Shown here: positions 1 to 11,724 of the stretch, in pieces
Layout of the letters: every line of letters begins with the position of its first letter
How positions within the stretch are numbered: the stretch's first letter is position 1
The notes under the pieces: model-generated
Database searches by the model: none
Seen by the model: only the letters and a program-made list of their open reading frames with translations
Told to the model about the DNA's origin: nothing
Source of the DNA: Ifrita kowaldi
Lineage: Eukaryota > Chordata > Aves > Passeriformes > Cinclosomatidae
Direction of reading: 5' to 3'
Length of the DNA: 64,000 nucleotides
Assembly: GCA_013398055.1 (NCBI GenBank)
Contig: VZRS01014475.1
Coordinates: forward strand, 392,268 to 456,267
Position numbers and translations under genes: made by a program

Positions 1-3000
1 AAGTATACAAGAGAGGGTGATTTACACGCCAAATGCTCGTGAAGCCCAAGACAATGTAAAACAATGGTGGACAGACCCTCTGCTTTCCATGCTTCTTGGA
101 GGAAAAAAACTCCTTACCCCTGTCCCTGGCCATGATGTAAAACGGTATTGAATTCCACAGGGTCTTGGCCACACCCCCTCCCACAGATCTGGGCTGGAAC
201 CAGGACGATTCTAAACAGCTTATTTAGGTATATAGAAAGCAGACATGCTTTCCCGTGCTTGCCACCGATTCTAGTCTGTTATTTGACTTGCAGTACTTGA
301 TTCAGTATTGTTTGCTGTAACATGTATTTACATTTTCTTTATAAAAGCAGCCTTTGTCACTTAGTATCTGGACTTGGTACCTATGGCTATTTGGGTTGCT
401 ACAGGAAAAGCCTTTTCTCTCACTCTGACATCCTTTATTTTTAATTTTTTTTTTTTACTTTAAGGACTAAATGCTTGCAAAATGTTGTTTTTCAAAACAA
501 AACTATTTTTTGCTGTTAAGGAAAAACATCTGAAACCACGATAATTTCATGGCTTTTTTTGTCTGTCTCTGAATCAAAAATAGTCAGGCTGATCCAACCT
601 AGAGGCTGGATCGTCTTAGTGCCAATTTTTCGTTTGGTGTGGCTACATGTTATAAAGAGTACATCATGTTGAAACTGGATAGATCTGAAAGGAATTAAGC
701 ATCAAATTGTTGTGGACTTTGTAAGGTCATGCACCTGCGGAAGGTAGCGATGATGTCTCTAATAAGCTTGTAATAAGACTAAATGTGGAAAAGAAGCTTG
801 TTCACTGTTCTCTTTTTCTTAGGAATTGAAAAAGGGAATTATGATTGCAGCTGTAAGACTTTAGTTGGGATCATTTAGATTTGGTTCATCTCAGCTTAAT
901 GTGAGATCATCAGTCAGTGCTCCAGAAGCTGATAAATATCATAACCCTTTTGACATCCAACAGATTAGTAATAAGCACCCTTGCCACTTTAAGAGATGGA
1001 ATAAGAAACAAATAAAGAAATTGTAAGATGCTGAATTTTGTCTTGTGTACTGATCCAACTCCGTCAAGTGTATGTTTTTTGCCTTTAAACTGTGATAGAG
1101 ACTGCAGCTCCAGAGGGGGGTGTATGTGGCTACACCAGTATGACAGCACTTCCTTCTACCGTAGCTTATCCTCACACATTTACACTGAACAGTGCTTTCA
1201 GTAGTGTTTTTTAGCTCTTCCAGCAGGCATTGATAATCCTTGGAGAAGGAGGAATAGGAGGTCATGGGAAGGCAAGAGGAGGAGGTAAAGGAACAATGGG
1301 TTTCTTCCATCAGCAAGTCTCAGTACTGCTCATGTATTGCTGCAGTGTGGCCAGTCCTCCTGTTGCCACCAGGGAGAAATCTGTCTCCACCAAATGCACT
1401 GATTTCGAACAGGAAGAGTTAGTGGTACAAAACCCTGTGTGTAAACAAGTCCTACACCTCCATTCTCTGTGCTTTGCTCTTCTTGCTCAACCATTTGTAC
1501 TTTAATTGTAAAAACCCACTTTCTTCTGTTGTTTCTCTCTCAGTTATTTTGGCCTTGCTGTAAACTTCAAATTGCTTCTCAGATGTGCTGTTTTTTGTGT
1601 GTGCATTCCTTTACTGGTAGCAAAGACATATGTATAGAACCTGAGGCTTTGATATAAGTGAGTTACACAATCATGTGACTTCTAAAGCAGGGCAGAGTAA
1701 TCAGGTTTTTATTCTTTTCTTGACCATTATGAATTTGGAATATATTCTTGTTTGAGAGGTAGGAATAATGTAAAAAGCAAACACAAGAATGGGAAGTATC
1801 TTGTGTCCCTTTGGTTGCCAAGCTGGGGTCTGGAAGAAATTTTCTTGCACTAGACGTTGGCTGCATTTTAATTTTTCCTTGTAGTTCTGAGCGGGGATCA
1901 GGTGGGTCAAATACCTCAGATCTCCTGCTCTTTGTTCCAGGAACAGAGTTCATATTGTTACTGTCTGGGTTGTGGTGATGTCCAAAACATGCTGGCTGCT
2001 TTCCAGACTGGAAGAAGGAAGTTGTACCTGCTTGGAGAGTTCAATCGTTCCGGATGACAGAGATTGAGAAAGTGTCCAGGAACAGTAGAGCTGCACAGAA
2101 AGGCTGGTTGTGGTCAGCATGGTAACCGGCAGTCTAAGCTGCAAAATGTTGAAATAACTGGTGCCAGTGTTTACCAAAGGAGAGCTTAAAGAACGTGTGG
2201 GACAAACATCTTTGAGGTGTGGTTTGAGTATAGCCTGTGCTGCTGTGGAGGGGGAAACCTCTAAATCCTTCCAGCTCTCCATGGTGCTTTCCAGTGCAAA
2301 GCTTTCTAATTGCAAATGCATCCATCAGCTCCAAGTGCTGCGCTTATCCACCAAGGTGCTCCTCAGGAATGATACGTTCTTGGTCAGAGAATCCCATTGT
2401 GCAGAGTTACAATATTCTGTGGGCAAAGCGGTCAAGGCCAGCCTATGCATTTTAATATTTTGTTTTCCTGTTTTCTGGGTTTAGACAGCATAAAGTAATT
2501 CCTGGTTTTGGGAATTTTGGGTTTCAGCAGCCAGATGTTTATGTAGGGGAATAGAAGCATTAATAAACCAGATAAATTAGTAGACTAAATAACAAACTGA
2601 TCTAGTAAACTAGATTTATTAGTTAACAGAACAACTTAATAAGGGAAAGTTGGCTTTTTGTGTAAATTGACAAATTCTGTACAGGCAGTAAGGCAAGTTA
2701 TATTCATCCTTTTAATAATTTTTTTTGGTTTTGTTTTTAATATTTACGCATAAATCAGCTCAAGAGGGAAATTTCAGAAACAAGCTGTTCATGATGTGCA
2801 TGGATTGGTCCAGATGGAGTCAGATATTCTAATCAGGCCTTCAGTCAAGGTAAGGGGAGTTACGTGATTGATACTTGAGAAGCAACTGAAATAACTGGAG
2901 GGTATTTGCTCATAAGGCAGGCTTTTTTTTTAAAGTAATGTAATGCTCCCTTCTGATATACCAGAACTAATTGAGACAAATATGCTGGGAACATCCTGAG

Positions 3001-4343
3001 CTGCTACCTCTGAAAGGAAGGGGGGAAGGAGTCCTGCTGAAGTAGTCCAGTTGCCTTTCTTTGGCTTAAATTGCTGCAGTTTCTCCTTATTTAGGTCAGG
3101 ATTAACATCACACAGACCTGGCTGGAGAGAACATATATTCCTTGTTTTCCTGGTAGTGCCCCAGATGCTGAAGCTGTAATGTAAACTCATGGCATTCTTT
3201 TTAATAATATTTAGGCAAATGGGAACTACTACAAACTGCATTTTTGTAAAGGGACCTTTTAATGATTTGTATCTTTGCATGTCTCTTCCTCTGTGTTGCA
3301 GATGCTAGGCTTCCAGTTAAAGATGGGAAGCAAAAGATCACATATACTTTTAAATGTAGGACTCATGAAGAACCTGGATACACATCCCTCTGTGCTGCTT
3401 TGGCATTTTGTTTCATCCTTAGCTGTTGAACAGCAGGTTCTGGGGTTGCCAGTGGCCTGGTTATTCCTATACTTCCCTTCAGTCCTGGTTTGTGCTTCCT
3501 GTATGAAAGGCCTGTGTCAAGTAGCAACAATCTGAATTGTGTGTTGAAACTTGGCAACAGCAAGGCATCAAGTGCTTGGAGGAGGCTGTATAGGTAGAAC
3601 AGGATGGTTTGCTTGGAAAGAGATGCTAAAATTAGGGAAAAGAATGAAGAAATATCATCTGAGAATTGCTGTGGAAGGACCATAGCCAAAACTGTGGACT
3701 TTCCAAGTGTAGATCTTCTGAATCCTTTGGGGATCCAGAAAGAGTCTTGGCTTCTGGCTCCATCTCTGTAACTGTAGGAATATGGGTTCAGATCCAGACT
3801 TTTCATCTGTTTCTTATGTACGTAACAGCCTCAACCTGAATCTTGGACACGACACCCTGAACTTTGGGAAAAACTACAGCTAGGTCTTCAGTTGTAGTTT
3901 TTAGAAAGCTGTTGTAGACTACAGCAAGGTTCCTGCAGTAATGCTGAGAGGTTTAATGTTCAGCAAGCAAGGAGATGGCTGGAGAGTGCATAATGCCATT
4001 CAAAAATCTTGAAAAAATATAAAAAGAATTAGTTGTGTGCACAACCTTCTGCCTTTGCCCTACCCCTGTGTATTCACCTCCTGCCCTCCCCAAAATGTTG
4101 TCTGAATCAATTTTTAATATGCAATGTTTGTTGAAACATGATGCACTTGGCTGAATAAATACAGATAGTTAGGTCTATCAGTCAGCACTCATGTTTTTGA
4201 CCTGATAACCTGACTTTTATAACCATTCTAGAACTACAGATAGTTTTAAAAACCATTCCAGAACTGTATCCATCAATCAAATAGATCAGTTGTATGAATA
4301 AATGGGAAAAAGTTGTGTAATGGTGAAAGATGATGCTACTCAA
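1..4343. other. Non-coding stretch, no gene recognised
   Basis: AT-rich sequence with frequent stops in all frames. ORFs at 1950-2321 (minus) and 2161-2484 (plus) overlap on opposite strands, and neither resembles a known family. Good-looking splice acceptors occur at 1940 (after a pyrimidine tract) and 3301, but the reading frames after them close quickly or lack a convincing donor. I see no repeat, RNA gene or promoter. Probably intronic or intergenic. Confidence 0.6.
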
Positions 4344-5053
4344 ATCATAGAATCATAGAATATCCCGAGCTAGAAGAGACCCTCTAAGATGATCAAAGTC
4401 CACCTCCTGGCCCTGGACAGGAGAGTCCAAGAACCACACCATGTGCCTGAGAGCATTTTCCAAATGCATCATGGACTCTATCAGGTTGGGTGCTGTGAGA
4501 CGGGAGCCTGTGACCAACCCCACTCTGTGTGAAAAACCTTTTCCTAATATCCAACCTAAACCTCCCCTGTCACAGCTTCAGGCCATTCCCTCAAGTTCCG
4601 TCGCTGATCACCACAGAGAAGAGATCAGTGTCTGCCCCTCATCCTCCTCTCACGAGGAAGTTGTAACTGCAATGAGGTCTCCCCTCAGTCTCCTCTTCTC
4701 AAGGCTGAGCACACCAAGTGCTCTCAGCCACTCCTCACATGGCTTCCTCTTCAGACCCTTCACCATCCTCGTGGCCCTCCTTTGGACGCTCTCTAAGAGC
4801 TTAATGTGGTTTTTTTTTATATTGTGGCACCCAAAACTGCCCCCAGCACTCGAGGTGAGGCCGCCCCAGAGCAGAGCAGAGCAGGACAATCCCCTCCCTT
4901 GCCCGGCTGCTGATGCTGTGCCTGATGCCCCCAGGACAGGGCTGGCCCTCCTGGCTGCCAGGGCACTGCTGACTCATGTTCAACTTGCCAGTGACCCCTG
5001 GGACCCTTTCTGCAGCTCTGCTGTCCAGCCCCTTGTTCAGCAAAATGCAACAC
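4344..5053 (-). mobile_element. CR1 LINE fragment, 5'-truncated, minus strand
   Basis: The plus strand begins with two direct repeats of ATCATAGA, the reverse complement of the CR1 3' terminal repeat, followed by the reversed 3' UTR. Read on the minus strand, the body encodes the C-terminal part of the CR1 reverse transcriptase protein. Recognisable pieces in order are KLNMSQQC (about 4980), a degenerate RPHLE-type motif, VQRRATRM, and LEKRRLRGDLIAV (about 4660-4690). The pieces lie in different frames, so the copy is frameshifted and dead. The 5' end as inserted is at about 5053, where a VLHF-like CR1 coding block directly abuts a tRNA gene. About 710 bp of an element that is several kb when complete. 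Confidence 0.95.
5042..5045 (-). terminator. Probable Pol III terminator for tRNA-Ala
   Basis: On the minus strand a TTTT run begins 9 nt after the tRNA discriminator base. This is the normal minimal RNA polymerase III stop. The run appears to lie inside CR1 sequence (the CAT TTT of a VLHF-like block), so the mobile element may supply the terminator. The run is only four T, so read-through is possible. Confidence 0.6.
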
Positions 5054-5126
5054 TGGAGAATGCGGGCATCGATCCCGCTACCTCTCGCATGCTAAGCGAG
5101 CGCTCTACCATTTGAGCTAATTCCCC
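5054..5126 (-). tRNA. tRNA-Ala, anticodon AGC
   Basis: A 73-nt intact cloverleaf on the minus strand. The 5' acceptor strand GGGGAAT pairs with ATTCTCC at the 3' end and includes the G3:U70 wobble pair, the identity element of alanine tRNA. The anticodon loop is TTAGCAT, with anticodon AGC at plus-strand 5091-5093. The A box (TAGCTCAAATGG, 5108-5119) and B box (GGATCGATGCC, 5065-5075) are intact. The genomic end is discriminator A73 with no encoded CCA, as in vertebrate tRNA genes. As far as I can recall it matches the common vertebrate tRNA-Ala(AGC) sequence throughout, so it appears functional. It is a lone tRNA with no tRNA neighbours in the window. Its 3' end touches a CR1 copy lying in the same orientation. 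Confidence 0.95.
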
Positions 5127-8100
5127 CATGCACAGTCAGAAGAGAAATAACCATATATCATAAAAATGGCTATTCTATGAATAATAATAATAATAATTCA
5201 CCATTTCTGGAAAGTGAATGTACAAATCCAATTCCTTGACTGACACTTGAGTCTGTATATCTAATTCCTTGCATCTAGAATGGAACGTTGAGTATCACAT
5301 CAGCAGTTACCTGCACAACTGTGCTACATTTTGGTTTAGCTCTTCAGTGTAGGTTAGTTTGAAGACTCCTGGGTTCTCTTCACAACTTCATTCCTGGTTA
5401 GTTTTGGGCAGGCCATTAATACCTATTACTCCTTTTTGCCCATTTGTTATATGACTGTAATATTTTACTTGCCAGGTTTATGGGGCGAATGCAGACTTAA
5501 TTTTGAGAAATTTTATAGGGCTGGAGTTCTAGAAGTGAGGCCTTTTAATCCGAAATACCCCGGTGTGTATTTCTGTGACCTCTACTTTTGACTTTCACTA
5601 TAAGGCTAATTCTCATTTTGCTTTGAAGGACATGAAGACAGACATGCTGTTAGTCCTTTTTCTTCAAAGTATGGTAAATCTGTCAGCTTCATGCTTGTGG
5701 CTGGCATTAAGCAAGTGTTCATACTAAGGAAGGTTGCTAGAGCTTTTTTCAGGAAAGAACTCTCTACAGAAGCTTACAAAATTAATCTGGGATGAATAGA
5801 ATATTAAAGGATTTCCAGAAAACACCATCACTGGCAAAAGGATCGCTCTTTTTCTTCTTGTATACAGGTACAGAGGAGCTTTGTAAGGCAGAATAATAGG
5901 ATTGATCCTTATTTTCTTTTTTTGGTGTTCAAACTAATGAATATGGAGTGTGGATTGACACAGGTCTTTGCTGCCACTGGAGCTGCCTCATTTTTCAGTG
6001 GTGTTTTAAGATTAACCATCCCCCTCACTATGATAATGGTGAGTATGTTGAGTTTTCAAGTATTTTTGTGGCCAAGGTAGAGTTGAGCTTTTGTTGCTGC
6101 ACCTAAATGAAGCACTGGTGTCCCATGCACATTGAACCAGAGAGAGAAATAAATTATTGGTCCAGCTGTTTCTAGTTTGCCTGAAGAGGGATTTTTGTTT
6201 TCTTTTTTTTTATCTGGGAACTTTTACCTGTGGAGTATAAGTTTGGAAATAACACTTTGACTAAGAAATCTGACCTTCTCTTTTCCTATTTTTAAATTTT
6301 TTGAGGTTACAGAAATGATAATGCCTTCAGTGGTTTACCAACAAGAAAAGGGATGTTTCTGCTGGATTACAAAACAGTAGTAGGTCACACTGCTTGCCTT
6401 GTGAATTCACTTCTGTGGGATGAGGGCCTTGTAAATTCACCTTTTAATGCTGGGGTTGAGTATGGCTGCCTGGATGGAGTAAGCAAAGGATTTACAGTAC
6501 AGGCAAGTGATCTAACGGGAAACCTCACAGGTCTCTCTGGTCAAGTTATGCCTCATAGATTTCAAAACTTTGGGGTTCATTTGGAACACATTTCATATTT
6601 CTGTTTCCCCCTCCTTTCGTAACAGAACATCTTGAGTCTGCACTACAATACTTTCCAGTCAAACTTCTGAAAGCTAAAGTATTTGCAAATAATATTCTTA
6701 TGCTTAGAGAGGGTGTTCTTTGCTCTCCCTGATTGCAACACCTGGGGACAGTGAGTTGTAAGGAGCAGCTGAAATTCAGCTTAATCAACAGACAAGTGAA
6801 GTTGAGGTCACAAGGGGGAAGTTTTCACCCTTCCATGGCAGGACATTCAAGGCCTGTGAGTATCAGTGCGTGTGGAAATTTTTTCACCCATGACTAAACC
6901 CAGACTTGGCTGCCCAATGGGTTTTGCCCAAAAGTATCTCATTGAAATCTTTGCAGATGTCAGAATTCACACGGAGTGACTAAGCCTGGATTTTCCCTCC
7001 TAGTACACTGTTGCACAGTGTTTGATAAAGTAGCTGTTTATTGGCACTCACACCAAATCGGGTCCATGTTAGTGATAGATTGTGTAAATTGTGTAGGAAG
7101 CTTTTTTTTAATGTTCTAGCTTGAAAGGTGGTGTGACCAAAAAAACTTCTGTTGTGAAATAATAATTAGATTGATTATGGAAAAAGTCCTCCTTCAGTGT
7201 GCTCTTGATGCTTTAACCACTTACTTATCCATTAAGTAATTAAGTAAAAATGGACTCTGCTATTTCTGCTTCTGTAATTGCTGTTATGCATATTTTGGAT
7301 GTTACTGTGAGAATTGTTGGCCAACTACTAAGCCTGTAAGACTTGAAGGGGGGAAAAGTTGCTGCCTGAACACTAGATGTAAGTTTTCTGAGAACCCCAA
7401 TTATGACTAAATGTAATGTCTTTCCCAGAGTAGGCCTGGATTTTCTTGTAATGGCTCAATATATTTTAATTTAAGTATCATTTGTAAACTATTACTTTAC
7501 AGTCTTTCTGCAGATATAAGTCTTTAGCGACAAAAGCAGTTGATTGACATTTTCCTCAGCTCATGGGGCTGTGCTTTATCACAGAGAAGCGAGAGGTGAT
7601 TATATGCCAGAACACTTGCATGCCGAAACTGCTTTTCATTCAGCTCCAGTACAGAGGAAGCTCCTACATTTTATTTTCTTCAGTTTCTCCCTACCTTCCC
7701 CACTACCTGTACTTGTTCTCTGTTTTATAAGTGCCTCTGCACATGCAGCGTACGCAAAACAATATCTGGAAACTCTTAAAGAACTGTAGGAAACCGAGTT
7801 GCAAAGGCCCTAGAAAAATGACGAGGATTGCATTGCAGTGTGTTCTGAATTCCCCTAGGTGTCATGTTCTAGCCCTTCTGTGCCTCTCTCTGCACAGGCG
7901 GATTCTGTTTCAATTTATGTTCATCCAAGATAAATAGCTGCATTGCTTGAGGAAATATTAATTTTTGAGGAGAAAAAAGGTCTTGGACATGACAATGCAA
8001 ACACATAATTAAAAGGTTGTGCCCTCAAACCATAAAATGCACATATTTTTCCTATATTGTCTGATGGGTTCAAAAAGAATTGGGAATGTTTGTTTTGGCT

Positions 8101-10610
8101 TTTCACAGCCTTCCATTTGGAAACAGTTATGAATGTGGGACTTGTAGTGAACAGGTTTCTGAGATGCTTTTTTTTTTCCCTCATGGCAGACCCCACAGGC
8201 ATCTGCCCACCTCTTCTTTCTTGGCTGCGTGTTTCTACCCCCCATGCTGACACTTGACCCTCATCCTCAGCTCTTTGTGGCAAAGGGTAGATGTGGTGAC
8301 ATTTTTTTTGGCAAGTACAAGGAATAGCCTTATGACTTGCCTTCCCACAGCCTTCTGTTTCCCATGTCTTTTTAAGTGTCATGTGTCCTGAGCTCGCGGG
8401 CCTCAGGGTGCTCTAGATGTAGCAGAGGAATAGCATCTTTCTACAGTGTGCTTGCTCTCTGGCTAATTCTGTATTTTTAACATTTCTTTTATTTTTACTT
8501 CTCAATAAAAATGTCTCACAAGTGTTAAAGAGGAAAGGTGGCTCTGGGCTAGCCTAGTATTAGTGTCTGTGTCCAGTACTGTTGATGTGCCTATGTGCAA
8601 GGTGGAAGAAGTTTCATCTGCACCAATTTGGATCCTTTGTCCCATGAGTTGTCTTTCTTTCTACTACACATGATAGAAAGTAACCCTGACTCTCACCCCT
8701 TTCTTGCCTATTCTGTTCAAATGGAATTAAAGCAGCATATCAGTTTATTGGCCAAATTTATTTCTCCAAGAAATCTCATCTGATGGATAAGGGAAATGCA
8801 ATTAATTCTGAAAAGGTTAAGACTCTTAAACCCTTCTCCGAGTGTGAAACACTGGAATATCAGGCTTTTGACAGATGTAAACTAAAGGAGAAAATAGAGT
8901 ATTCCTTAGGATTTGGAAGTGGAAATGCGATGTCATTTTATAAACCAAAGGGAAATATCCTCAGGGGATGAAATCTCCCGAGGTCTGTCCCAGAGTCTCC
9001 TGTGAATGGTGGGTGCGGCTGCTGTGAAAGAACGGGTTGTGCTGATAGACACGATGTTGGTACGGAAATGTGACCATCTGATGGGGCTTCACAGCCACTT
9101 GTTAATGTCTGAGTCTGCAATATGGCAGAAATAAAGAGCTGTGTGCAAAATCACCTGGTTCTTAAGACAATAATGAAAGCTCAGAAATGAAGTTTGTTTG
9201 TGCTTTCTGTTGTTTGAGGCCTACATTAAAACAGGCACACTGGCAGAGCACTGTATGTAATAAACTACACTGCTGTAAGTGACCCCTGTCCTACAGTTAG
9301 GAAATTTGACATATACTTTTTATACACATTCCATTAGTAAGGAAAATTAACTTTCTTTTTTCATAATTTGAATACCTCACTTGTAATGTATACTTCTGAC
9401 CTGTTTCACAGAATTGCTACAGGTCATCTGGAGTAAGTGTGATGAAATAGCTTTAACAGCACGTAGTAACAACTAAATCCTTACCTCTCCCCTCTCTGTG
9501 TATTCCTTCAGTACTTCTAATTTAGGCAAAATGTACTTGCCTGAAATTATAGGCAGGATGCATTGTTGCAGATTCTGGGGTTACCCTTGTCAGTTCCTCT
9601 GAGAGAGACTCTCAACAAGCTAAAGTCCCTCCATGAGAAATTTAAGCAGAGCATTGTTTTACAGATGTGATGCCAGGATACAGCACGACCACCCAATCCA
9701 GGTAACTAGAGGGAAGTTATAACAAAATCAGAATGATGATATAAGATGTTAGAAAAATAGGCACAAGGCTTCTAAAATGCATGTCAAATCTGCCTGGTAC
9801 CAGTGCAGGTTTTTCACCGGAGACCTGCGCTGCCCAGTGCTTGTGGGACACAAGATGCTGAATTTGAAGCCCTCTGCAGTAATGATGATGCAAGCAGAAA
9901 GGATGTTTTTGAAAATGCTAACACAAATATAAATTCTGAGTCTTTCCTTCTTGAGTTGAGTCAGGTAATAGTGCATAGCTAGTGTTTGAAGACCAAACAG
10001 TGAAAACAATCTCTGCTGCTAAAGACACCATCAGGGGGTCAAGAATCCTCATTGACTTAAATCAAATTTCTCTTGAGGGAGTCCAGATCTAATGGGTGAG
10101 AGCTCTATTCTACAGGTGAAGATGGATAAATTGTACATTAACTGGCCAACAAAAGAGTGATATGTATCAGGCTTGGATTAAATGTGAATATTAATTGGGT
10201 GCAAATTCTCAGATTTCTTCTCGACTAATGGGATGCTATAAAAAGTCTGTATAGCTGTGCCTTTGAACATCCTTGAGCAGCCCGTACCTCCATTTGGGTG
10301 GGGGCTGTTTCTGCCACCTTTACCTCCTATTTTTCCCTCTCACCTTCTCCTTAAGCTGGAAAGTAAGGATGAAAGCAGCTCACACTCTGAAATGGTTTGT
10401 CCCTCCCTGGTTTACAAGTGCCTGCTGGTACTTGCTGTGCTGTGCAGGCAACGAGGAGAGCCTGCAATGAGGAGCTGGGTGTTACTCTGGGAGGTGCTCT
10501 GGCAGAGCTGGCTGGACTTAGAGATGCAAAAGGTTTTCAGTGCATACTATGTCTTATGTGAGACTTGTTCATGCACTTGCTGCCTTGGAACTTGCTAGGG
10601 TAAGAGAAAG
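5127..10610. other. Non-coding stretch
   Basis: AT-rich, with no gene I can support. It contains a short (ATA)n at 5181-5197. An acceptor-like tract before 7541 is followed by about 58 open codons without a clear donor, which I treat as chance. No CR1 terminal repeat or RNA gene was recognised. Confidence 0.55.
5181..5197. repeat. (ATA)n microsatellite
   Basis: Five to six tandem ATA/TAA units just upstream (in tRNA orientation) of the tRNA-Ala gene. Confidence 0.9.
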
Positions 10611-10738
10611 GCCAAGGTCAGGTTGGATGGGGCTTTGAGCAGCCTGGTCTAGCTGAAGGTGTCCCTGCCCCTAGCAGGGTTTGGAACTGGATGATCTTTA
10701 AGACTTCTTCCAACCCAAACCATTCTATGATTCCATGA
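10611..10738 (+). mobile_element. CR1 3' end fragment, plus strand
   Basis: Carries the CR1 3' UTR order: AGGTTGGATGGGGC, GAGCAGCCTGGTCTAG, GGTGTCCCTGCCC, TTGGAACTGGATGATCTTTA, then CCATTCTATGATTCCATGA at the terminus. Heavily 5'-truncated (about 128 bp) and contains no coding sequence. The orientation is set by the ATTCTATG-type end. Confidence 0.95.
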
Positions 10739-10837
10739 AGGAAACAATAAAAATACTCTCTAAACAGCTGACTTTAGAGTCAACTAGATTGCAGGTGCCT
10801 TTCTGTAATGTATAGTTTCCACCTAGTTTGTCTTAAG

Positions 10838-10865
10838 TTTGTTTTTTGTTTTTTGTTTTATTTTG
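10838..10865. repeat. T-rich (GTTTTTT)n low-complexity tract
   Basis: Tandem GTTTTTT-like units 100 bp downstream of the CR1 3' end. Confidence 0.8.
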
Positions 10866-11682
10866 TAAATTATTAAATGGTCAAAGTGAGTGCTGGCACA
10901 AAGCTGGGCTTCTGTACCAGTGCCCTTATGTTCTTGCAAACGGAGTAGCAGGTGACCCTGAAGTGATGGGGCTCAAGAGCTGTGGCACAGCCGTGCTGTG
11001 AGACTCAGAAAATGAGACTATTGGATCTTGGTCCATCCCAGGTTTCCAGGGCAGGTCTTATGGCAAGAGTAATTACAGGAAGCAGGATATTTTGCAAGAT
11101 GTCAAGTTAAATGATTTAATTGGTCCTTTTGGTCTTAAAAGAAACCAGACTTGTTTTCAGCACACAAAACATGGTGTTACATCTGGCTAGTTGAAGAGAA
11201 GGGACTTCCCATCCAAACTCTTAGTGCCATCCAAAGTGCCATCCTTTCCTTGATAAGGATTATAGTTTGCTAAGGTGTGAGAAGAAAAATTCTCTGAGAG
11301 CTGAATATGCTTTTGGCATACCAGGAAGCAGGAGAACAGGCTGATTTGAAATACATGAATTTCTGGTTCATCTGAAAGATCTTACAGTCAAGTAAGATTA
11401 ATATGATCTTATGGTCAGATATAGTAAAGTAACTCTGGTTGGAGTGATGGTAAACATTGAAGTCTGCAAGAGCTTGTTTTTTCACCACCACCCTGTTTGG
11501 AATGATTTCAAAAAGTTTGCTTCTACTCTGTTTTTGATCGAAAATGAGGATTTCAGATTTTTTTTCTACAAAAACCTTGGGCATTTCATCGGAAATATGA
11601 GCATCTGAAAAACACAAATTAAAAAAAAAACCAACTTGTCTTGCTACAAGCGTTGTTGTTCCATGTTAACATTTTTCTTTAG

Positions 11683-11724
11683 GGAATGAAATATTTGCCA
11701 TGAAACACCAAAGAAACGTTCTTG
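11683..11724 (+). CDS. Possible 42-bp micro-exon (unrecognised)
   Basis: A very good acceptor (ACATTTTTCTTTAG, preceded by a GTTAAC branch-like site) and a good donor (CTTG|GTATGT) frame 42 bp. The only open frame crossing it starts with two bases completing a codon, reads NEIFAMKHQRNVL, and leaves one base, so both introns would be phase 1 and the exon could be skipped without changing frame. I do not recognise the peptide, and matches of this size occur by chance. Confidence 0.18.

Noticed and set aside
1950..2484. Overlapping ORFs on both strands (123 codons minus, 107 codons plus)
   Set aside because: No domain, no family resemblance, no splice pair that keeps either frame, and both strands are open over the same DNA, which points to low stop density by chance.
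4441..5115. 224-codon plus-strand ORF
   Set aside because: It is antisense to the CR1 copy and runs through the reversed tRNA, so it is a shadow and not a gene.
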